A stretch of 64,000 nt of DNA from Halobaculum magnesiiphilum. Its GTDB lineage: Archaea; Halobacteriota; Halobacteria; Halobacteriales; Haloferacaceae. The notes beneath the pieces are model-generated. The model did not search any database, had not been told where the DNA came from, and worked only from the letters and a program-made list of their open reading frames with translations. Of this stretch, positions 1 through 8,865 are shown one piece after another; position 1 is the stretch's first letter, and the number at the start of each line of letters is the position of its first letter. The DNA is taken from NCBI RefSeq assembly GCF_019823105.1, contig NZ_CP081959.1, positions 62,001 through 126,000 of the forward strand. Direction: 5' to 3'. Made by a program: the position numbers and the translations under genes.

Positions 1-87
1 TCTCATCACACTACTGCAAGTCTATCGCGGAGAGTCGCTCCCGATGATTAATACGGAAACCCCGCCAAGAACAACTCAATAGAACCA

Positions 88-1767
88 ATGGGTCACAAAC
101 GCTTCCCTACCGAGACACCTGCGGTCGTGACCTGCGGGCTTCCGTATGCGAACGGGAAGTTACACCTGGGCCATCTTCGCACCTATGTCGGCGGTGACGT
201 CCTGACCCGCGGACTCCGAACGCTTGGCCAGCGGACGGCGTTCGTATCGGGATCCGACATGCACGGCACACCAATCGCCGTGAACGCGCGGCAGGACGGC
301 GTTTCTCCCGAATCATTTGCGCTTAAATGGCACGAGACGTATCAGACTACCTTCCCACGATTTCACATCGAGTTCGATAACTACGGTCATACCCACGACG
401 AAGCGAATACAGCACTCACACAGGAGATCGTGAATACCCTCGATGAGCGTGGGTACATCTACGAGTCGGAACTCGATGTCGCATGGGATGCCGAACTCGA
501 TCAGCCGCTGCCTGATCGGTACATCGAAGGCACGTGTCCGTACTGTGGGGCGACCGCACGCGGCGACGAATGCGAAAATTGTGGCCGCCATCTCGAACCC
601 GGCGAGCTCGAACAGCCACACAGTATCCTGACCGACAATCCGGCAACGTACCGAACCCGACGCCACAAGTTCTTCCGACTGTCTGAGTTTGAAGACTACC
701 TCCGCGAATTCATCGATCGACTTGAGGGAACGAGTAACGCCAAAAATCAGCCTCGCGAGTGGATCGAGAACGAACTCAGAGATTGGAACATCACTCGTGA
801 TCTGGACTGGGGGATCGACTATCCTGGTGACGGCGGCGACGATCTCGTCCTCTATGTCTGGGTTGACGCCCCCGTCGAGTACATCGCCAGCACCAAGCAG
901 TATTCCGACCGCGTCGGGACAGCCACCTTCGACTGGGAACAAGCGTGGAAGCAGGGCGATGGTGAACTCATCCACGTTATCGGCCGCGACATCATCCAGC
1001 ACCATACCGTCTTCTGGCCGGCGATGCTACATGGCGTGGACTACACCGAGCCACGAGCAGTGGTGGCAAGTGGCTTCATGACGCTCGATGGGGACGCGTT
1101 CTCGACCAGCCGGCAGCACGCAGTCTGGGTCGATGACTATCTCGATGCCGGGCTCGATCCCGATCTGTACCGCTACTATATCACGACAGGCACTGGCTTT
1201 CAGCACGACCTCGACTTCTCGTGGGAACACTTCCAGGAACGAGTCAACGATGAGCTGATCGGGACGATCGGCAACTTCTGCTACCGGACGCTTCTATTTG
1301 CTGCTCGGAACTACGAAGGGGCACCTGACGGAACGATAGGGGCTGACGTCCGTGACCGAATCGGCGAGGCCTGCACGGCATTTCAGGACGGTATCAACGC
1401 GTATTCGACGCGCGAAGCAGCGAACGCAGGTGTCGGGCTCGCCCGGTTCGGCAATCAATATCTCCAACGTCACGAACCGTGGACGCTCACTGACAGCGAC
1501 CCCGAGCGAGCGATGCAGGTCATCCGTGAGTGCATTCAACTCGTCAAGGCCATCGCAATTCTTCTTGAGCCAGTGATGCCAGGGAAGTCGGCCCAGCTCT
1601 GGGAACAGTTAGGTGAGACCAGTTCCGTTCAAACGGCAACGCTCGACACCGTGGTCGAACCACCCGCCGCTGCATTTGGCGAGCCAAGCGAACTGTTCGA
1701 GCCAATCAGTAACGAGCAGATCGACGACCTCAACGAACAGCTCCGAAATCAGCGGACGGAGGAGTGA
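88..1767 (+). CDS. metG: Methionyl-tRNA synthetase, short form
   Basis: Class I aminoacyl-tRNA synthetase that charges tRNA-Met in the cytoplasm. Visible: the HIGH-type motif HLGH near residues 26-29, a zinc knuckle pair (CPYCG and CENCG, around residues 150-166), the VWVDAP catalytic core, and the FSTSR form of the KMSKS loop that archaeal MetRS commonly carries. At 559 residues it ends after the anticodon-binding helical domain and lacks the C-terminal EMAP-like dimerisation domain of typical archaeal MetRS of about 700 residues. It is therefore probably a second, shorter paralogue rather than the only MetRS. Family assignment is secure; the paralogue status is inferred from length. Confidence 0.93.
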   Translation: MGHKRFPTETPAVVTCGLPYANGKLHLGHLRTYVGGDVLTRGLRTLGQRTAFVSGSDMHGTPIAVNARQDGVSPESFALKWHETYQTTFPRFHIEFDNYGHTHDEANTALTQEIVNTLDERGYIYESELDVAWDAELDQPLPDRYIEGTCPYCGATARGDECENCGRHLEPGELEQPHSILTDNPATYRTRRHKFFRLSEFEDYLREFIDRLEGTSNAKNQPREWIENELRDWNITRDLDWGIDYPGDGGDDLVLYVWVDAPVEYIASTKQYSDRVGTATFDWEQAWKQGDGELIHVIGRDIIQHHTVFWPAMLHGVDYTEPRAVVASGFMTLDGDAFSTSRQHAVWVDDYLDAGLDPDLYRYYITTGTGFQHDLDFSWEHFQERVNDELIGTIGNFCYRTLLFAARNYEGAPDGTIGADVRDRIGEACTAFQDGINAYSTREAANAGVGLARFGNQYLQRHEPWTLTDSDPERAMQVIRECIQLVKAIAILLEPVMPGKSAQLWEQLGETSSVQTATLDTVVEPPAAAFGEPSELFEPISNEQIDDLNEQLRNQRTEE

Positions 1768-1863
1768 ATTGATATCGTCGTGCTATGACGTCAATGCCTG
1801 CCGAAACTGACTAGGAGAGCGAGGTTCGCACAGTGATTCGTTCTCTGTATCCCCGATATCGGT

Positions 1864-3027
1864 TCAGCCAGTGCGAATCCTGTTCCGATGTTCATCCCGC
1901 AGCGTCTCGTACGCTGCCAGACCGACGAACAGCACCGTGATGCCTCCGAGGGCGACGATGGCGGGAACCCGTATCGCAACGGGGATCAACACGAGGGCGA
2001 CGGCCGTTCCAACGAGCCGTTCACGGCTAATGTGCCCGTGGTCACGATATCGGAAGGCGTTGTGTCCGAGTAAATAGAGAGCACCGCCCCCAAAGAGAGC
2101 GACAGTCGCAATCGTCCCCAGCGACTCATCGACGTGTGCAATCGTCTGCTCGATACCGAGCGCGATGAAGATGATGCTTCCGACGATCAGCAGATGAATG
2201 TAGCTGTACGAATCGCGTGCCATTCGCGTTTGTTCATGGCCGCTGGCCGCAGCGAGGGTCCGCTCTGCGGCGAGGACGACGTAGTCGAAATAGAGCCACC
2301 AGAGCGCGATGACGAGGACGATACCAAGCAGAGCCGCGAGGACGACATCGGTACCGAGGGGTATGCCTTCCGCGCCGACGCCGATCGCCACGAGCGACTC
2401 ACCCAATGCAATAATCAGGACGAGCCAATGCCGTTCGACGAAGTGGCCCACGTTGACGTGAAACCCCTCGACACCACGAACGAACACAATCCCGTAGTCG
2501 ATCGCGAGTGCTGCAATCCAGAGAACGCCTACAAGAAGACCATCGAAGAAGCCAGCGACAACGAGGAGCGCCGGCCCGCCGAGGAATCCGGGTGCAGCCC
2601 GAAGGACTGCATCGCGCGTTTCGGGCGGAGTTGCGACTGCATAGAGGACGACATGGAGAGCGCGAACGACGAAGTAGGCGACACCGAAGAGGACACCATC
2701 GTCACCGAATGCACCGGGTACGGCAAGTGCGACGAGCAACATCGCACTCATCGCGGTGAGAATCACGAGCCGAGCGGGGAGTCTCTCTTCAGCAGGAACG
2801 GCGCCAGTGAGCCACGAATAGGTGACCCACGCCCACCACAGCGCCGCGAGTAACGCCGCCCCACGAAGCATGCCGGGCCAAGTGAGATGGTCGACGAGAA
2901 ACCCTGTAACCTGCGTGAATGCGAACACGAACACCAGATCGAAAAACAGCTCCAGCGGGGTGACGTCCTGCTCCTGCATAGCAGCCGCATCGCCCGAATC
3001 GCCCGCTATCGATTCCCTTCCACTCAT
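1864..3027 (-). CDS. ltrA: Low temperature requirement A (LtrA) family membrane protein
   Basis: 387-residue polytopic membrane protein. The N-terminal block EQDVTPLELFFDLVFVFAF is the LtrA family signature, and hydrophobic segments alternate with short charged loops along the whole length, giving roughly ten membrane spans. Family members are linked to low-temperature growth in bacteria, but no biochemical activity is established. It points towards the divergently read MetRS gene and shares no operon with its neighbours. The ATG at 3027 is used; an internal ATG would remove only the acidic N-terminal tail. Confidence 0.88.
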   Translation of the reverse strand: MSGRESIAGDSGDAAAMQEQDVTPLELFFDLVFVFAFTQVTGFLVDHLTWPGMLRGAALLAALWWAWVTYSWLTGAVPAEERLPARLVILTAMSAMLLVALAVPGAFGDDGVLFGVAYFVVRALHVVLYAVATPPETRDAVLRAAPGFLGGPALLVVAGFFDGLLVGVLWIAALAIDYGIVFVRGVEGFHVNVGHFVERHWLVLIIALGESLVAIGVGAEGIPLGTDVVLAALLGIVLVIALWWLYFDYVVLAAERTLAAASGHEQTRMARDSYSYIHLLIVGSIIFIALGIEQTIAHVDESLGTIATVALFGGGALYLLGHNAFRYRDHGHISRERLVGTAVALVLIPVAIRVPAIVALGGITVLFVGLAAYETLRDEHRNRIRTG

Positions 3028-3135
3028 TCATCCACGTCTGCGTTACATGGGGGCTTCAAAACTCGGCATTGAAGTCAGATATCTAGATGAGAGTCACTAC
3101 TCGCCGGGATGACCACTTGACAGTTCAGGAGAGGT

Positions 3136-3489
3136 CTATTCGTCTCCCCATTCCCGTGTCCACTCTTCGAGTTCGTCGAATACCGGGCAGAGAGATTCAC
3201 CCTTTGCTGTGAGGCTATAGTAAGTTGCGACGGGGGCATCTTCTTCGAGGCGTCGACTGACGTAGCCCATCTCTTGAAGATCATCTACGACACGTGAGAG
3301 AGTCCGGCTGGACGCTCCGGTCGAGCGCTTGAGTTCGTTAAACCGCTTCTCGCTTTCCTGGAGGTCATAGAGGACGACCAGTCTCCACTGCGATCCGAGC
3401 TGACTGATGGAGTCGATGACGTTGCACACCTCTTCGCCGTGCAGTTGCTCGTTTTCTGAATCTGTTTGGGGACCTGGCATCGTTGTCAC
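3136..3489 (-). CDS. HxlR-family winged-helix transcriptional regulator
   Basis: 117 residues with the HxlR pattern: an N-terminal cysteine (CNVIDSISQLGSQW), the recognition-helix block EKRFNELKRSTGASSRTLSR, a wing, and the C-terminal CPVFDELEEW. HxlR proteins sense aldehydes or quinones through a conserved cysteine and control detoxification genes. It is transcribed divergently from the VOC gene at 3556 and shares with it a 66-base intergenic region holding a perfect palindrome. A close paralogue lies at 44199-44552 next to a second VOC/SDR set. Regulation of the neighbouring module is inferred from this arrangement. Confidence 0.9.
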   Translation of the reverse strand: MTTMPGPQTDSENEQLHGEEVCNVIDSISQLGSQWRLVVLYDLQESEKRFNELKRSTGASSRTLSRVVDDLQEMGYVSRRLEEDAPVATYYSLTAKGESLCPVFDELEEWTREWGDE

Positions 3490-3520
3490 CTGGTGTTACT
3501 CTTGTCCGCGAGCACTTTAG

Positions 3521-3538
3521 TGGTTCGGGAACGAACCA
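3521..3538. promoter_or_regulatory. Palindromic operator between HxlR and VOC genes
   Basis: TGGTTCG-GGAA-CGAACCA is a perfect inverted repeat with 7-base arms. A second pair of arms (GTGTTACT at 3493-3500 and AGTAACAC at 3539-3546) surrounds it. Both lie between divergent starts at 3489 and 3556, where an HxlR repressor would be expected to bind. The string ACCAAGTAA (3535-3543) recurs at the start of the second HxlR gene (44191-44199). Confidence 0.5.
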
Positions 3539-3555
3539 AGTAACACAGCGTAACC

Positions 3556-4191
3556 ATGAATGACAATCAATCCACAACCACGGAGCCGCCTGTGACCGCT
3601 ACCCCGCCCGAGAGTGCATTCCATGCGACCGGCATGGACCACGTCTCGATCATCGGAAGCAATATTGAGGACACGGTTGCGTTCTACCGAGACGTGCTCG
3701 GCATGTCGCTCGTCCTCAAACAGCCAAATCTCGACGCGCCGAATGTTACTCACCTGTTCTTCGATACGGGTGACGGCCGGATGCTCACGTTCTTCGTCGA
3801 AGAAGGTCGAGAGTCGAATACGGGCCAGTTACGCACACCGATTGGTGGTGTCCACCATCTCGCGTTCCGGTACGATCCCGAACGACTCGAAGAGATTCGT
3901 GCCGGACTCGAGGAGCACGGCCACCACTACAACGAGTTCGACCGAGGGATCTTCCACTCACTGTATACAACCGACCACAACGGGCTCGTCATCGAACTCG
4001 CAACGGACAAGTTCGAAATTCCCGATGACCGACGTGGTGAAACGCTTGCACTCGCCCAGCAGAAGCGCGTCGAGGATGGTGCGGAGTACGCCAAAGCGGA
4101 ACACCTAGAAGCCGCCCTCGAGGAACTCGGTCTTCCCGTCGAACGGAAGACGCTCCCGGAAGCACAGTCCGGTGCAGGCGGACTCGGCTAA
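3556..4191 (+). CDS. VOC-superfamily glyoxalase/dioxygenase-like protein
   Basis: 211 residues with a vicinal-oxygen-chelate domain: GMDHVSIIGSNIEDTVAFYRDVLGMSLV opens the first module, and GVHHLAFRYDP and the HNGLVIELATD metal-site strand complete it. Family members are glyoxalases, fosfomycin-resistance enzymes or extradiol dioxygenases; the substrate cannot be read from sequence. It opens a co-directional run with the ring-cleavage-type dioxygenase at 4250 and the esterase at 5190, under the divergent HxlR gene. The first 25 residues are low-complexity and the true start could be a later ATG. Confidence 0.85.
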   Translation: MNDNQSTTTEPPVTATPPESAFHATGMDHVSIIGSNIEDTVAFYRDVLGMSLVLKQPNLDAPNVTHLFFDTGDGRMLTFFVEEGRESNTGQLRTPIGGVHHLAFRYDPERLEEIRAGLEEHGHHYNEFDRGIFHSLYTTDHNGLVIELATDKFEIPDDRRGETLALAQQKRVEDGAEYAKAEHLEAALEELGLPVERKTLPEAQSGAGGLG

Positions 4192-4249
4192 CCCCACTAG
4201 GACCGAAAGCTGATTCGCGTCGACAAGGTATTTCAGTTACTCACAACAC

Positions 4250-5197
4250 ATGCTCTCAGATACGCCCGGAATTCACCACATCACAGGCATCGTTCGCGAC
4301 GCCCAGCAGAACGTCGACTTCTACACGGGCGTCCTCGGCCTGCGTCTCGTCAAGCAGACAGTTAACTTCAACGAGAAGTTCACCCGCCACCTCTTCTACG
4401 GCGACGAAACCGGCTCACCGGGCACGAGTCTGACGTTCTTTCCTTATCCCGCGGAGGATGACGGCCGAATCGGGAAACCACAGATCACCACCGCCGCGCT
4501 GGTGATTCCGCCGAATTCGGTGTCCTACTGGCGGGACCAGCTCGCTGCACACGACATCGCTGTTGAGGGTCCGTCCGAACGGTTCGGCGAGACGGTGCTT
4601 CGGTTTTCCGACCCGGACGGCACACAACTCGAACTCGTCACCGGCGAGTCGCCCGTAGAGCCGTGGGCAGACGGACCGATTCCACCGCAACACGCGATTC
4701 GCGGCATCCATAGCGTGACGCTGCTCTCGACGAACGTCTACGTCACCGCGAGCGTACTCGACACGCTGGGATTCGAGCTCATCGATCAAGAAGGCGACCG
4801 CGTCCGGTATCGTGCACCGGGCGACCGGGCGACCATCGTGGACCTGCTCGACCGAGACAGCGACTTCGGCCGGGAGGGTGCAGGGTCGATCCACCACGTC
4901 GCCGTGCGCGTCCCCGAGAAGGAACAGCTCTACGAGTGGCACGACCTCTTCCGGGAGCGCGGCTACGACGTGTCGCGCGTGAAAGACCGCCACTTCTTCT
5001 ACTCGTTGTACGTCCGTGAGCCCGGCGGTATCCTCTTCGAACTCGCGACGGAACAACCAGGACTCACGGTCGACAGTGACCGCGACACATTCGGACAGTC
5101 GCTGTTCCTCCCGCCGTGGCTCGAGGAAGACCGCGAGATGATCGAGGGACAGCTCCAACCGCTCGACGTCTCATCCACGCCAGAGTTAGATGAGTGA
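4250..5197 (+). CDS. Ring-cleaving (extradiol-type) dioxygenase, two VOC modules
   Basis: 315 residues with two tandem VOC domains. The first starts TPGIHHITGIVRDAQQNVDF and the second begins near residue 150 (IRGIHSVTLL). Likely metal ligands are the histidines of GIHHI and SIHHVAVRV and the glutamate of the ILFELATEQPG strand. Length and order match the MhqO/MhqA group of hydroquinone-linked dioxygenases. Its stop overlaps the esterase start by 8 bases, so the two are translated from one transcript. This pairing is the same as the bacterial mhqO/mhqD quinone-detoxification pair; the substrate assignment is inferred from that. Confidence 0.87.
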   Translation: MLSDTPGIHHITGIVRDAQQNVDFYTGVLGLRLVKQTVNFNEKFTRHLFYGDETGSPGTSLTFFPYPAEDDGRIGKPQITTAALVIPPNSVSYWRDQLAAHDIAVEGPSERFGETVLRFSDPDGTQLELVTGESPVEPWADGPIPPQHAIRGIHSVTLLSTNVYVTASVLDTLGFELIDQEGDRVRYRAPGDRATIVDLLDRDSDFGREGAGSIHHVAVRVPEKEQLYEWHDLFRERGYDVSRVKDRHFFYSLYVREPGGILFELATEQPGLTVDSDRDTFGQSLFLPPWLEEDREMIEGQLQPLDVSSTPELDE

Positions 5198-5849
5198 CCC
5201 ATTCACGGTCGAGTCGAGAAATGATCCACACGGAGGCCAGCCCCTCGAAACGGCGGGAGCGCCGCGGGAAGCGGCGGACGCAGTTGTGGTTCTGCTTCAC
5301 GGCCGGAGTTCGACGGCGAAGCACATCCTTCGACTCGTCGACGAGTTCCACCATCACGGCGTGATGTATCTCGCTCCGCAGGCCGCCCGGCGGACGTGGT
5401 ATCCGCGGTCGGGGTACCTACCGTTCGAAGCCAACGAACCGTGGTTCTCGTCAGCGCTTGATCGCGTGGCGGGCACGCTCGACGTGGCCGCCGCCGCGGA
5501 CGTCCCTCCCGAGCGCACGCTCCTGCTTGGGTTTTCACAGGGCGGGTGTCTCGCGAGCGAGTTGGTCGCACGGAACTCCCGTCGCTACGGCGGACTCGTC
5601 GTGCTATCGGGAAGCCTGCTCGGCCCGGAAACGAGCCAGGAGTACGAGGGCTCCATCGATGGCACGTCGGTCTTTCTGGGGTGCAGTACCGACGATCCCT
5701 ACGTCGCGGCTGATCGTATTCACGAGACAGCACGTGTGTTCGAACAGCTCGATGGTGACGTAACGAGCCGACTCTACGATGGTCTGGGGCACGCCATCAA
5801 CGACGACGAAATGCAGATGATCAATACCCTCGTCGAACAACTCGTCTGA
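5190..5849 (+). CDS. Alpha/beta hydrolase (phospholipase/carboxylesterase family)
   Basis: 219-residue alpha/beta hydrolase. Visible are VVVLLHGRSST (oxyanion region), the nucleophile elbow GFSQGG near residue 115, an aspartate in STDDPYV, and the catalytic histidine in GLGHAIND. It resembles the MhqD-type carboxylesterases that accompany ring-cleavage dioxygenases. It overlaps the upstream dioxygenase by 8 bases, indicating translational coupling. It probably hydrolyses a ring-fission or thioester-like product, but the substrate is not known. Confidence 0.87.
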   Translation: MSDPFTVESRNDPHGGQPLETAGAPREAADAVVVLLHGRSSTAKHILRLVDEFHHHGVMYLAPQAARRTWYPRSGYLPFEANEPWFSSALDRVAGTLDVAAAADVPPERTLLLGFSQGGCLASELVARNSRRYGGLVVLSGSLLGPETSQEYEGSIDGTSVFLGCSTDDPYVAADRIHETARVFEQLDGDVTSRLYDGLGHAINDDEMQMINTLVEQLV

Positions 5850-5868
5850 GTAGCAGGCTCGTGGCTGT

Positions 5869-6582
5869 TCAAACCTCTCCGTACACGGGGACAGCGGCAC
5901 CGCTTGTAACGCTCGCAGCGTCACTACAGAGGAATACGATCATCTGAGCGATCTCGGCTGGGGTCGGCCACCCCTCGTGGTCGGCATCTGGCAACATTTC
6001 TCGATTTGCTGGTGTATCGATGATGCTTGGCATGATCGCGTTCGCCCGGACGTTACCAAGATTTTCTTCCGCGATCGTTTCGGTCAGGAGTCGGACCCCG
6101 GCTTTCGCTGCCCGATACGGGCCATCCCCTTCACCACCTTCTAACGAAGCACGGGCACTGACACTCACGAGATTTCCGTTGGACTCGCGCAGATGGCGAA
6201 GACCGTGCTTCGCTGCAAGAAACATCGTCTTGAGATTCACGTTCATGAGGGATTCGAACGCTTCCACCTCGGTCTCGTCGAGTGACGTTCCGCCCTGCCA
6301 CGCGCCAATCAGTGTACAGAGTGCATCGAGATGTCCATGATCAGCTATTACCGCATCGAACATTTGCTCGACAGCGTCTTCGTCGGTGAAGTCAGCGTCG
6401 TAAAAATGAACGTTGTCCGCATCGAGTAGTGCCGCGGCATCGCCGTCTTCCGGCGGATGGCGAGCGCTCATACAAACAGTTGCACCAGCGTTACGGAAGC
6501 GTTTGACGGTTGCTGTGCCGAGCGTGCCACTCGCACCGGCTACGAGAACGATCTGGTCACTAAAATCGAAGGAGGTCGACAT
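5869..6582 (-). CDS. Short-chain dehydrogenase/reductase
   Basis: 237-residue classical SDR. The NAD(P)-binding motif GASGTLG is near residue 14, an NVN-type strand is present (MNVNLKTM), the active site serine is in SVSARAS, and the YxxxK pair is PYRAAKAG. The start at 6582 gives the usual SDR N-terminus; a longer frame to 6672 would add 30 residues unlike the family. A paralogue at 43435-44136 shares the C-terminal NREMLPDAD-type segment, and each SDR lies in a module with VOC and HxlR genes. It is read towards the esterase, so it is not in that operon. Confidence 0.88.
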   Translation of the reverse strand: MSTSFDFSDQIVLVAGASGTLGTATVKRFRNAGATVCMSARHPPEDGDAAALLDADNVHFYDADFTDEDAVEQMFDAVIADHGHLDALCTLIGAWQGGTSLDETEVEAFESLMNVNLKTMFLAAKHGLRHLRESNGNLVSVSARASLEGGEGDGPYRAAKAGVRLLTETIAEENLGNVRANAIMPSIIDTPANREMLPDADHEGWPTPAEIAQMIVFLCSDAASVTSGAAVPVYGEV

Positions 6583-6665
6583 CAGTTCGGGATACGAGAC
6601 TGTGCCGAATAAAGTGGAGTGGTCTCCAGCGATACGCTGATTTTCTGGAAGCCTGTGATTCACGT

Positions 6666-7088
6666 ATGCCAATCGAAGATAACGACGAACTCCGACGAAT
6701 TCTTGACTACGACCGAGTTGCTGTCATCGGTGCATCGACGTCCTACGAAAAAGCCGCACACATCGTGCCAGCCTACCTCCAGCGTCACGGCTACGAAATC
6801 ATCCCTGTCAATCCGACGGCAGACGAGATATTCGGCGAGCGGGCCTACGATTCTCTGGCCGACGTTCCAGGTCCGATCGACATCGTCGAAATCTTTCGGC
6901 CGAGCGAAGAAGTCCCGGACATCGTGGAGCAGGCAGTGGCTCGTGACGACGTGAAGGCACTCTGGATGCAGCTTGGAATTCGAAACGACGAGGCGGTACA
7001 AGCTGCAGAAACGGCTGGATTAGATGTCGTTCAAGACCACTGCATGAAGGTCGAACATGGCCAACTCATTCGGCACCCGATGGACTGA
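6666..7088 (+). CDS. CoA-binding (Rossmann) domain protein
   Basis: 140 residues forming a single CoA-binding domain like that at the N-terminus of succinyl-CoA synthetase alpha. Visible: VAVIGASTSYEKAAHIVPAYL, VNPTADEIFGERAYDSL, DIVEIFRPSEEVPDIV, and the C-terminal DHCMKVEHGQL. Members of this stand-alone family bind CoA but have no defined reaction. It is divergent from the SDR gene, with 83 bases between starts. Confidence 0.88.
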   Translation: MPIEDNDELRRILDYDRVAVIGASTSYEKAAHIVPAYLQRHGYEIIPVNPTADEIFGERAYDSLADVPGPIDIVEIFRPSEEVPDIVEQAVARDDVKALWMQLGIRNDEAVQAAETAGLDVVQDHCMKVEHGQLIRHPMD

Positions 7089-7451
7089 ATCCGGAGAGGT
7101 CTGCACCTTTTGGATGGGGGGAGTGTTTCACAATAGTTGAGACCGGCACTCTCATTACGTAGGTTTTCCACACTCCCGGTTTACAGTAGGTCGAGTTCTT
7201 GGTCAAATCTGGATTCTGCATTCTGGCGTTGCTATGGCCCATGTAGTCGTAACTTCCCGGTATTTTCGGAGAGGTGTTGTTCGTCTGACCAAATCCGTCC
7301 AGAGAGTGATCGAAAAGACGGCTTGATCAGGTAGGGCAAGAACCGACTCGGTTCCTGAGAACGGACAATACACAAGTCCGGAGAATTCTATTCTGTTCAA
7401 GAACGCTCCGCGTCCTGGGGACGCCAAGAAGAGCGTACGCCGTTCGAGTCT
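7089..7451. other. Gene-free stretch before the IS4-type transposase
   Basis: No credible coding sequence. It contains the possible left end of the IS (ATCAGGTAG at 7326-7334). The rest shows no recognisable repeat, RNA or promoter that I can support. Confidence 0.4.
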
Positions 7452-8732
7452 ATGCGGACAACCGCTCGCTCGGGAACCCACTTCGATTCTCATCTTAGCA
7501 GGCGTGGAACGATGCTGGATCTGCTGAATTACAAGGTAGCGCCGCCACGGTCTGGTGTGTTCGACTACGACACAATCCATCGCACCGCCCGACTCGCCAG
7601 AAACCACGCCTTCGCTTCCTTCAAATCAGGACGGGCGGAGAATGCGAGCTACGAGGATTGCTGTTTTCTCGAGTTACAGAGTTACATGGGGATGGTGGGG
7701 TGTGGATCCACACAGGGAGCGAGACGCTTCCAGACGCGCCGGGGGAGACATTACGGCCCGCACGGCGACACCCACCTTCGCGCCGTCAAACAATTCACTC
7801 GAGAGACACTCGTTGACAGCTTCGACGACGCCACCGAACGCATTCTCTCAGCGACTTCCTCACAGACATCGTTTCCGCGGCCGGTGACCGTCGCCATCGA
7901 CATCACCACCCTCCCGTACTACGGCGCGGTCAACCAAATGCCGATGGTGAGCGGCACCGAAGACCCGACCAAGAACGCCTACAAATTCGCCACTATCGCA
8001 CTCGTCGGCCGAAATATTCCACTGGTACTCGGTGTCGAGCCTGTCCGGGAGTCCTCGAATTGGGATGAAAACCCACCGAATCGGATGCATCGCATCGTCC
8101 GCACTCTGGTGAGACGCGCTCAGCGCCACGTCGAAATCGACACCGTGCTCTGCGACCGCGAGTTCGACTCAAAAGCAGTCTATCAGACCCTCTCGAACCT
8201 CGGCGTCAAGTATCTAGTTCCGAAGCATCGCTTCGTCGATGAGTACGACGCCATAGAGCAGATAGAGGAAAGTGGGAGCGAGGTAGCGGTGGAGTCCGCC
8301 ACGATTCACGCCGACCAGGGGAGTCACGCGATGCGGTTTCTATATGTCCCGTCAACGAAAGGGGAGGGGACATCTGTATTCGCGACGAACCACCGCATCG
8401 AGCCCGAAGACGCCGAGTTATTCTGCCGCAGGTATAGTGCCCGTTGGCAGATCGAAAACGCCTACAAATCCATCAAACACGACTTCCTCGCCAAGACCTG
8501 CTCAAAAGACTATGTTGTTCGGCTGTTCTACTTCGTCTTCGCGGTATTGCTCTACAATATCTGGAGACTCACCAACTTGCTCCTCCAGGGGAGCGTCGAG
8601 GCTGCTGTGGGTCAGAAACCTGTGGTGACCGCGGGTGAGTGCGTCGAACTCGTCTCGTCGGCGTTGATCCCGCCTGACTAACCCACCAAAACGGGCCGGG
8701 CAAACTTGGGAAGAGTGGCAACACTACCTGAT
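7326..8732 (+). mobile_element. Possible limits of the IS4-type insertion sequence
   Basis: A 9-base inverted repeat (ATCAGGTAG at 7326-7334, CTACCTGAT at 8724-8732) brackets the transposase gene and would define a 1407-base element, a plausible size for this class. The arms do not extend further and no target-site duplication is seen outside them, so these limits are tentative. Confidence 0.3.
7452..8681 (+). CDS. DDE transposase, IS4-type
   Basis: 409 residues, or 389 if the ATG at 7512 is used. Catalytic blocks: VAIDITTLPYYG (first Asp), VLCDREFDS (second Asp), and YSARWQIENAYKSIK, which fits the IS4-family Y-(2)-R-(3)-E-(6)-K signature exactly and supplies the catalytic Glu. The frame is intact, so the enzyme may be active. 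I cannot name the IS with certainty; haloarchaeal ISH groups of the IS4 superfamily are the likely home. Confidence 0.82.
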   Translation: MRTTARSGTHFDSHLSRRGTMLDLLNYKVAPPRSGVFDYDTIHRTARLARNHAFASFKSGRAENASYEDCCFLELQSYMGMVGCGSTQGARRFQTRRGRHYGPHGDTHLRAVKQFTRETLVDSFDDATERILSATSSQTSFPRPVTVAIDITTLPYYGAVNQMPMVSGTEDPTKNAYKFATIALVGRNIPLVLGVEPVRESSNWDENPPNRMHRIVRTLVRRAQRHVEIDTVLCDREFDSKAVYQTLSNLGVKYLVPKHRFVDEYDAIEQIEESGSEVAVESATIHADQGSHAMRFLYVPSTKGEGTSVFATNHRIEPEDAELFCRRYSARWQIENAYKSIKHDFLAKTCSKDYVVRLFYFVFAVLLYNIWRLTNLLLQGSVEAAVGQKPVVTAGECVELVSSALIPPD

Positions 8733-8865
8733 TGACCCGATTTTCTCGACCTTCAATGGACCCGCCTTTCAGGAGGCTCAGCGATTGGTGGTTCTTGGGA
8801 AGAGAACACGCCGTTACCCAAGATTCACCGACCCGACACACTTCGAGCAGAATCCATCATCCGAA

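Noticed and set aside
1081-1140. MetRS KMSKS loop with both lysines apparently lost (FSTSR)
   Set aside because: The FSTSR form is common in archaeal MetRS, so it is family-typical and not a defect.
2134-2853. Long open frame antisense to the LtrA gene
   Set aside because: No family features and a composition explained by the antisense of a GC-rich gene.
7326-8732. IS4-type element with well-defined ends
   Set aside because: The 9-base inverted repeat is short and no target duplication flanks it, so it is listed only as a possibility.
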